Positions 30,936 through 36,449 of a stretch of 36,449 nt of DNA are shown here, one piece after another (positions within the stretch are counted from its first letter, which is position 1; the number at the start of each line of letters is the position of its first letter). The notes below the pieces were generated by a model. That model was given only the letters and a program-made list of their open reading frames with translations. It was not told where the DNA came from and ran no database searches. The stretch comes from Faecalibacterium sp. UBA1771. GTDB taxonomy: Bacteria > Bacillota > Clostridia > Oscillospirales > Ruminococcaceae. The DNA is taken from NCBI GenBank assembly GCA_002315315.1, contig DCGT01000006.1, positions 26,295 through 62,743 of the forward strand, in the 5' to 3' direction. The position numbers were made by a program, and so were the translations under genes.

Positions 30936-33449
30936 TCAACTATCGTTACGGCTGCTCCACTGAATGCCGAGGGGCATATACGTTTCGTCGGTGAGCAGGA
31001 ACAGGCGGTATTCACAGTCGCCGTCAACCGTTATCGGCACCGAGCCGGTGTAACTGCCGAGCGACAGGTCGAAAACGTCGGACATCGAGGTCTGCACGGC
31101 TTTGCCGTCCTTATAGGCGCAGGCGGTGACGGTCATTTCCCGTAACAGGCAATAATCGCTCGTGACGGTGAAGGAGATTGCCGCGTCGCAGATTTCCACG
31201 TTCTCGAATGCCGCGGAATAGTCATCGGTCAGCATAATATATCCCACCGTGTCGGCGCTCGTGTGCGAGTACGACCAGTCGTGCGCGGTGATTTTGCATA
31301 GCGTATCCTCGCCGGTATCGGGCATTAAGACCGAGCCGGTGTAGAGCTTTTCCGCCGCGGTCGTGCCGCCCGTAATATTTTCAAGCGTGTAATAAATCGT
31401 CTCGCCGACGGTCGAAGCGACGTCGAGCGTGACCGTTTCACCGGCAGGCAGAACGGTCGGCTTTGAGGGGTCGGAGGAAACCGCGGTGTCGGCGATGTAT
31501 ATTGTCGGTGCCTCACTCGAATCGGTTATGCCGTAAACGCAGGCGTTGACGCCGGTGTTGTAGTAGCTGTCGTATGAGCGAATCCACGCGAGCGTGGTCA
31601 GCGGCTGATGATGCACCTCAACCGAGCTCGGATTCATAAGCAGGGAGCAGAGCATAACCGTCCGTCCGTCCCCGCCCGCCGAAAAGCCGTAGCTGTTCGC
31701 GGTGGTGTTGTAGTCGGCGCTCATAAACGACAGCGCCATATTAAAGAGCGTCGCCCACTCGTCCTTCAGCTCGTCCATCTCCTGCGGCGTGAGATAATCG
31801 TCGCCGTCCTGCAGGGCAATGGCTGTGAAAACCTTGTTATAGAAATCACTTATGTATTGCAGTCGGACGGTATCGTTGATTGCGGGAGCCTTTAGCAAAG
31901 GTATGCCGACAAGGGTTTTGACGATGGTGGTCTTGTCGGCGCTCGGTTTGTTCCAATTGAGAAGCATACTGAAAATCGGACCGTACAAATCCCATTTTTC
32001 GGTAAATAAATCGAGTGAAATATCGTCGGCGCTGACGGTGTACTCGTCGAGCACCACCTCGGCGCGCTTCATAAGCGTCGTAAGCTGTGAGTAGCTCTTG
32101 TTAAAGAATATATCGGCAACCAAAGCAATACCCTTTTCAACGGTGCCGTGAGTGCCGAGAGCAGCGTTGCAGTCGGTACCGCCCGCAAGCTTGGAGGGGT
32201 TGACGGCGTAGTTTGCGCGGCTTGAGGCAGCCCACTGCTGTGTCTGACGGAGCAGGGTCTGCATATAATCGCCGGTCAGCTTGTTGTAGCTGACGTCTCT
32301 CGACGCGCTGTAAGGACGCTTGGTCAGCAGACCCGCGTCAAGCAGAGCGGAGGTGAGGTCACCCTCGGTGTTTGAGAGGTCCGCAACATCGACAAGCAGC
32401 TCGGCAAGCTCCCACCAGTAGAGGTTGGAAAGCTCGGTGTCGAAGGAATAGGCGTCGAAAACATCGAAGCTTTCGTCAAGAGTGTAATTAAGCTGTGCAG
32501 CCTGCGTGAGCATGGCGGCTTTGCGGGTGTTGTAGACCGATTCGCTTGCGGCATAGCTTGTGCAGGTATCGTCGGCAAACGGGAAAACATGGTCCTGACC
32601 GTAGCGCACAAAGCCCATACCGCTCGGCGCAACGTATGTCACGAGGTCGGCATAGTTTACGACGTTGTGAATGCAGTTGTAGTTTTTGCCCGCAGCCTTG
32701 CCGCTCTCGGTGCCGGCAATGGGCGTTTCAAAGGTATAACCGTAGACCGCCCCGGTCGAATATTTATCGACAAGACGCTTGGCGACAAGGTCGGAGACCG
32801 CCGCCGCGCGGGAATAGCCGGTAACCCAGAATTTGAGCTGTCTGCCCTCAAGACCGAATTCCTCTATGTAGGCCTCAATGCCGCTCAAAACCTCGTCGGC
32901 GGCAAGCGAAAAGCCCTTTGCGTCGCCGCTCTCACCGAGAATGCCGTTGCTGTACCATTCGTGCCAATATCCGCCGCCGCGCACCACAACGGGAATGAGC
33001 GTATAGCCGGTGGAGGCGCCGTTGGCGTAGGTCAGCTCCTTGCTGCCCATAGTATAGGCGATGGAAAAGCGCTCGGGGAATTTGATGCTGCTCTCGTTTA
33101 CGCGGACGCTGTCCTCGCCGCAGCCTATCTCGCACAAGAGCTGACGCGCCGCGCCGTGACCGTAGCGTGTATCGGAAACGATATGCATACCCGCCAGCGC
33201 AAGATTGAGCGACATAGTGGACAGATGTATGTTGTACGAGGTCGAGTCGCCCTCAAAATATCCGTCGGAATAGTAGTAGGGCAGATAATCGCCGTAATAA
33301 TAATAGCCCTGCCGCACCGTATACTCCTTACCGCCGAACGACTCGGAAAAGGTATTGACAATACTGCTGTTCTGCGCCGACGCACCGACGGAGAACAGCG
33401 ACAAAATGATTGCAAGACACAGCATAACGCAGAAAACACGTTTTTTCAT
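30936..33449 (-). CDS. Secreted lipase-like (class 3) protein
   Basis: The 837-residue product has a signal peptide (VFCVMLCLAIILSLFSVGAS). From about residue 70 to 300 it resembles class-3 lipase-like alpha/beta hydrolases: FWVTGYSRAAAVSDLVAKR holds the nucleophile elbow G-Y-S-R-A with S213, and the following VYGYTFETP and VNYADLVTYVAP match the strand and acid region. The middle (about 330-640) is helical; the last 190 residues look like two beta-sandwich domains (from about 645, TIYIADTAVSSDPSKP). No anchor motif is visible. ATG 33449 lies behind GGGAGG. Substrate unknown: lipid or another ester. No terminator with a T-run is seen after the stop. Confidence 0.85.
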   Translation of the reverse strand: MKKRVFCVMLCLAIILSLFSVGASAQNSSIVNTFSESFGGKEYTVRQGYYYYGDYLPYYYSDGYFEGDSTSYNIHLSTMSLNLALAGMHIVSDTRYGHGAARQLLCEIGCGEDSVRVNESSIKFPERFSIAYTMGSKELTYANGASTGYTLIPVVVRGGGYWHEWYSNGILGESGDAKGFSLAADEVLSGIEAYIEEFGLEGRQLKFWVTGYSRAAAVSDLVAKRLVDKYSTGAVYGYTFETPIAGTESGKAAGKNYNCIHNVVNYADLVTYVAPSGMGFVRYGQDHVFPFADDTCTSYAASESVYNTRKAAMLTQAAQLNYTLDESFDVFDAYSFDTELSNLYWWELAELLVDVADLSNTEGDLTSALLDAGLLTKRPYSASRDVSYNKLTGDYMQTLLRQTQQWAASSRANYAVNPSKLAGGTDCNAALGTHGTVEKGIALVADIFFNKSYSQLTTLMKRAEVVLDEYTVSADDISLDLFTEKWDLYGPIFSMLLNWNKPSADKTTIVKTLVGIPLLKAPAINDTVRLQYISDFYNKVFTAIALQDGDDYLTPQEMDELKDEWATLFNMALSFMSADYNTTANSYGFSAGGDGRTVMLCSLLMNPSSVEVHHQPLTTLAWIRSYDSYYNTGVNACVYGITDSSEAPTIYIADTAVSSDPSKPTVLPAGETVTLDVASTVGETIYYTLENITGGTTAAEKLYTGSVLMPDTGEDTLCKITAHDWSYSHTSADTVGYIMLTDDYSAAFENVEICDAAISFTVTSDYCLLREMTVTACAYKDGKAVQTSMSDVFDLSLGSYTGSVPITVDGDCEYRLFLLTDETYMPLGIQWSSRNDS

Positions 33450-33541
33450 CTGAAAGCCTCCCGAAAATCAACCGTATAATTTTATATCCGTAAATCGAAC
33501 AGTAAATATTTTCAAATTAATATTGCATAACGATATGCGAT

Positions 33542-33561
33542 GCCGGCTTTATAAATCCGGC
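33542..33561 (-). promoter_or_regulatory. Inverted repeat in the lipase 5' leader
   Basis: GCCGG (33542-33546) and CCGGC (33557-33561) flank the palindrome TTTATAAA. It lies in the predicted untranslated leader of about 130 nt and has no T-run, so a regulatory site or RNA stem is possible. Confidence 0.45.
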
Positions 33562-33586
33562 GTCCGCAAATTCACCGTATAATTGT

Positions 33587-33614
33587 ATTATACCTGCAAT
33601 AACATTTTTTACAA
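33587..33614 (-). promoter_or_regulatory. Promoter of the lipase-like gene
   Basis: On the minus strand TTGTAA (33614-33609) and TATAAT (33592-33587) are 16 bp apart. The start of transcription would lie near 33580. Confidence 0.7.
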
Positions 33615-33699
33615 GTGCGCAGGGAAGGAAAAAGACCTGCAGCCGCGGCGGCGAAGGTACCCCGCGATTTATTTTGCGGCTTTTAATTTTATTTAAGTC

Positions 33700-33728
33700 T
33701 TGTTTAAGGAAGATACGTTATATTTAAT
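33700..33728 (+). promoter_or_regulatory. Candidate promoter of the VTC operon
   Basis: TTGTTT (33700-33705) and TTTAAT (33723-33728) are 17 bp apart, about 90 bp before the VTC gene. The match is moderate. Confidence 0.45.
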
Positions 33729-33816
33729 ATGCCGCAAATAAAATCGGCATATATCACAGTCAAAGTTCAAACATAAAGGGCAAAAACAAAATTACGAAAG
33801 CGGGGAATCGAAAACC

Positions 33817-34533
33817 TTGCAAAAGGCAGCATACAAATTCGAGCGCATTGAGAAAAAGTTTTGGCTGAGTGCGAGTCAATATAATGAGCTGCTCCCGACG
33901 CTGGAGCATTATCTGTGCTATGACGAATACGGCGCGTCCACCGTGTGCAGTATCTACTACGATACGCCGGATTTCGCATTGATAAGGCGTTCGATAGAGC
34001 GTCCTCTCTTTAAGGAAAAGCTCCGTGTCAGAAGCTACGGAATACCGCGCGACGACGACGCAGTCTTTGTGGAAATCAAGCGGAAGCTGAACGGAATAGG
34101 GTACAAGCGGCGCATTTCGGTGTCGTTTGCGCAGGCAAAGCGGCTTATGCGCGGCGAGGCGGTAAGCTTCACCGGCACGCAGACGGAACGGGAGATAGCC
34201 GAGCTGGTGCGCAGATACCGACCCCGTCCGGCAGTCTGTATGACCTATACGCGATTTGCGATGTACGGCAGGCAGGACAGCTCCTTCCGCGTCACGGTCG
34301 ACAGCAGGCTGAGATACACGACCGAGCGTCCCGAGCAGCCCGCCGCCGAGGCGATGCTGCCGATTACGGACGATGACACGAAGGTTTTGATGGAGATAAA
34401 GGCAAACGGCGCTATCCCTCAATGGCTCACCGACGAGATGAGCAGACTCAAAATCTATCAGGCGCCCTTTTCCAAGGTCGGCACCTGCTACACAAGGCAT
34501 ATTGCCGGAGCATTAAATTACAGCAATAATTGA
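33817..34533 (+). CDS. VTC-domain (polyphosphate-polymerase-like) protein
   Basis: This 238-residue cytoplasmic protein has the VTC tunnel-fold domain known from the yeast polyphosphate polymerase. Start: TTG 33817, with CGGGGAA upstream. Basic and acidic residues that line the tunnel are in place: YKFERIEKKFWL (start), SIYYDTPDF, KEKLRVRSYG, FVEIKRKLNGIGYKRRI, MTYTRFAMYG, VLMEIKA, and FSKVGTCYTR at the end. In Clostridia this domain is often encoded beside DUF4956 and CotH or Cthe_2159 proteins, as here, so it may act in a surface-polymer or phosphate pathway instead of bulk polyphosphate storage. The next gene starts 14 bp downstream. Confidence 0.9.
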   Translation: MQKAAYKFERIEKKFWLSASQYNELLPTLEHYLCYDEYGASTVCSIYYDTPDFALIRRSIERPLFKEKLRVRSYGIPRDDDAVFVEIKRKLNGIGYKRRISVSFAQAKRLMRGEAVSFTGTQTEREIAELVRRYRPRPAVCMTYTRFAMYGRQDSSFRVTVDSRLRYTTERPEQPAAEAMLPITDDDTKVLMEIKANGAIPQWLTDEMSRLKIYQAPFSKVGTCYTRHIAGALNYSNN

Positions 34534-34547
34534 AAGGACTAAATATT

Positions 34548-35210
34548 ATGTTAAACAGTATTCTCTCAACCCCCGTGACTCTTATCGGACTTCTTGTCAC
34601 CCTTGTCGGTTCGCTGATTTTGGGTATTTTAACCGCGCTTGTATTCTCGTATAAAAGCAAAATGTCCCCGTCGCTCTCGCTGACGCTTGCCGTTCTGCCC
34701 GTGGCGATGAGTATGATAGTGCTTATGGTAAACGGCAATCTCGGCATTGCGGTGGCGGTCGCCGGCGGATTTACGCTCGTCCGCTTCAGAAGCATAGCCG
34801 GCACGGGCAGGGAGATCAGCGCGGTGTTCTCGGTTATGACGCTCGGCGTTATCTGCGGCCTCGGCTATATCGGAATCGCCGCGGTTTTCTTCGTTATTAC
34901 GGCGGCGCTCGTGCTTTTGCTGACCGTACTGCATTTCGGAGAGCACCCGAATGACAAGCTGTTGAGAATAACCATACCCGAGGATTACGATTACGCGGGT
35001 CTGTTCTCCGATATTTTCAGAAAATACGGCATTACCGCGAGCATTGACAAAATAAAGACAACAAATATGGGAAGCCTTATTGAAGTGACCTACAAGGTAT
35101 CTCTGCCCGGAGGTATTCTTACTAAGGGAATGCTTGATGATTTGAGAGCGCGCAACGGCAATCTCAGCATTATGCTGACAAGCTATGAGGATTCCCGCGA
35201 GCAGCTGTAA
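34548..35210 (+). CDS. DUF4956 membrane protein
   Basis: The 220-residue product starts at ATG 34548, after GAAAGGAC. Four membrane helices occupy the first 130 residues (TLIGLLVTLVGSLILGILTA to AVFFVITAALVLLLTVLHF). Between helices lies GGFTLVRFRSIAGTGREIS, the conserved signature of DUF4956. The last 85 residues form a small cytoplasmic alpha/beta domain (LLRITIPEDYDYAGLF). It always occurs near VTC-domain genes, which suggests that the two form a membrane complex; the function is unknown. Stop 35210 is 13 bp before the next start. Confidence 0.9.
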   Translation: MLNSILSTPVTLIGLLVTLVGSLILGILTALVFSYKSKMSPSLSLTLAVLPVAMSMIVLMVNGNLGIAVAVAGGFTLVRFRSIAGTGREISAVFSVMTLGVICGLGYIGIAAVFFVITAALVLLLTVLHFGEHPNDKLLRITIPEDYDYAGLFSDIFRKYGITASIDKIKTTNMGSLIEVTYKVSLPGGILTKGMLDDLRARNGNLSIMLTSYEDSREQL

Positions 35211-35223
35211 GGGGACGACAAGG

Positions 35224-36449
35224 ATGACGAAATCATCTAAGATAATATCGGTAATCATTTTGGCGGCGGTGCTAACAGCACTGGTTGTTTTCTGCGTACT
35301 GTTCGGCAAGCCTGTCGGTGACAGTGGGGTACAGACAGATGACAAAGCAAACGTAACCGCCGAGCAGGCGTTGACGGAGGCTCAGACACTCGCCGCTTCG
35401 GCAAAGACCGCATACGACAACGGCACGGCGGTCGAGGTTTCGCTCGCCGACGGCGCAAGCAAAGCCTCCGCCGCCTCGGTGAGAATCGACGGCGACACGG
35501 TGACGCTGCCCGCCGCGGGTATATATCGGCTCGGCGGTACGCTGACCGACGGTCAGGTTATTGTCGATTCCGACGGCGCGGTGACACTCATTCTCGACGG
35601 AGCGGATATTACCAATTCCGCGGACGCGGCAATAAGCATAGCAAACGCCGAGCACGCGCTCATTTATCTGCCCGACGGCGCGGAGAACAGCATCGTCGGC
35701 GGCACGGAATGTGAAATCACCGCCGCAAGCGAAAACAGCAGTCTGACCTCTGCCGAGGGCGCGGCGCTCTATTCAAGGGATAATCTGTCCTTCGCGGGCG
35801 ACGGAGCCGTGAATATCGGCGGATATATCAACAACGGAGCCGCCGCCACCGACCGCATCACCGTTCTGTCGGGCACGCTGAACATCGAGGCGGTGAACAA
35901 CGGTCTTAAAGGCAAGGACTCGGTACTCATTGTCGACGGCACTCTGAATATCACCTGCGGCAATGACGGAATCAAGTCGAACAACGACGCCGACGCCGAC
36001 TGCGGAGCGGTGGAAATCCGCGGCGGTACGGTAAACCTGTGTACACTCGGCGACGGAGTTCAGGCAGAGCAGCAGCTTACCGCGTCGGGCGGCACGGTCA
36101 ATATAACCGCCGGCAATCTCTCCGAAGACACGGCGGCGTTCGGCGGCAATATCCCGCAGGGCATAGGGGAGCTGACGGGCGAGGAGTTTTTCTCAAATAT
36201 CGAGGGCATTACCGAAAACGACGACGGTACGATTTACGTTTCCGAGCAGGCGGCATCGGAGATTCTCTCGATGGCGGCGGAAATTTTCGGCTCTGCGGAT
36301 ATCGACATAGAGCAAATAACAGCCTGTTCCTCCTATGACGAGCTGAGCGGGCTTTTCAAGGGAAGCATCGAATCCCGAATGAACGGAGATATGCAGATGA
36401 ACGGCGAATCACCCTTCGGCGGCGACAACGGAGGACAGATTCCCGAAAT
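35224..36449 (+). CDS. Cthe_2159-type secreted beta-solenoid protein, partial
   Basis: From ATG 35224 about 408 residues are visible and the gene runs off the window. An N-terminal signal or anchor (ISVIILAAVLTALVVFCVLF) is followed by a T/A-rich linker and then repeats of a right-handed beta-helix: VTLPAAGIYRLGGTLTDG, ITNSADAAISIANAE, NGLKGKDSVLIVDGTLN and NDGIKSNNDADAD. These are the blocks of the carbohydrate-binding family described from Clostridium thermocellum Cthe_2159, which binds acidic plant polysaccharide. The end of the visible part is rich in N/G/M. As third gene of the VTC-DUF4956 operon it is probably the exported product of the set. Confidence 0.88.
   Translation, partial: MTKSSKIISVIILAAVLTALVVFCVLFGKPVGDSGVQTDDKANVTAEQALTEAQTLAASAKTAYDNGTAVEVSLADGASKASAASVRIDGDTVTLPAAGIYRLGGTLTDGQVIVDSDGAVTLILDGADITNSADAAISIANAEHALIYLPDGAENSIVGGTECEITAASENSSLTSAEGAALYSRDNLSFAGDGAVNIGGYINNGAAATDRITVLSGTLNIEAVNNGLKGKDSVLIVDGTLNITCGNDGIKSNNDADADCGAVEIRGGTVNLCTLGDGVQAEQQLTASGGTVNITAGNLSEDTAAFGGNIPQGIGELTGEEFFSNIEGITENDDGTIYVSEQAASEILSMAAEIFGSADIDIEQITACSSYDELSGLFKGSIESRMNGDMQMNGESPFGGDNGGQIPE

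Noticed and set aside
32589..33479. 296-codon plus-strand frame
   Set aside because: Antisense to the lipase-like gene, which has signal peptide, nucleophile elbow and promoter.
1..36449. tRNA, rRNA, riboswitch or prophage genes
   Set aside because: None of the typical sequences were recognised on either strand while reading; a covariance search would be needed to exclude small RNAs.

Overview
The window looks like a chromosomal piece of a gut-type Clostridia, most like the Ruminococcaceae/Oscillospiraceae. The grounds are Gram-positive ribosome binding sites, the mixed base composition, a polyphosphate-polymerase-type (VTC)/DUF4956/Cthe_2159-type cluster, and conjugative-element fragments of the kind found in Ruminococcus-type integrative elements. 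The taxonomic call is an inference from gene content; no rRNA or tRNA gene is visible.

Positions 1-17836 form a surface-glycan locus that has been heavily rearranged. It starts with a multi-pass membrane protein on the minus strand (frameshifted at an A7 tract and cut by the window edge). On the plus strand follow: an acyltransferase stub, an MBOAT O-acyltransferase split in two by a G9 tract, its SGNH/DltD-like partner, a small double-CxxC protein present as one intact and two broken copies, GT14 and GT8 glycosyltransferases, an aminotransferase stub, an HpcH/HpaI-type aldolase and a bacterial sugar transferase. Positions 9630-12718 are a collage. Ends of glycan genes flank a fragment of a conjugative element that carries a YefM/YoeB toxin-antitoxin pair and an XRE-DUF3990 two-gene module. 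The locus then resumes with a tidy operon (13034-17724): WecE-type sugar aminotransferase, ATP-grasp ligase, left-handed beta-helix acyltransferase, ArnC-like glycosyltransferase and two small EamA/SMR proteins resembling the ArnE/ArnF flippase. Together these could make, modify, lipid-link and flip an amino sugar for surface polymer decoration.

Positions 18000-24300 hold a minus-strand gene for a 1161-residue cytoplasmic protein of unknown function, built from internal repeats and driven by a promoter with a perfect palindrome in its spacer. Next come two SHOCT-domain genes and a 5'-truncated APC permease joined to them head-on at a rearrangement breakpoint. The sbcD-sbcC operon (24319-28217) is intact. 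A decayed group II intron (minus strand, about 28286-28567) lies directly after the terminator of a secreted metallophosphoesterase gene.

Positions 29756-30935 hold no convincing gene. They contain a 347-bp direct repeat (about 97% identical by eye), each copy carrying two hairpins with the same 8-bp stem. A secreted lipase-like protein follows on the minus strand. The window ends with a plus-strand operon of VTC-domain protein, DUF4956 membrane protein and a Cthe_2159-type secreted beta-solenoid protein that runs off the edge.

The main theme is variability of surface decoration: homopolymer tracts in or next to O-acyl transfer genes, repeated small genes at recombination joints, and toxin-antitoxin cargo left in the middle. 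All functional calls are from reading the sequence; no database search was run.
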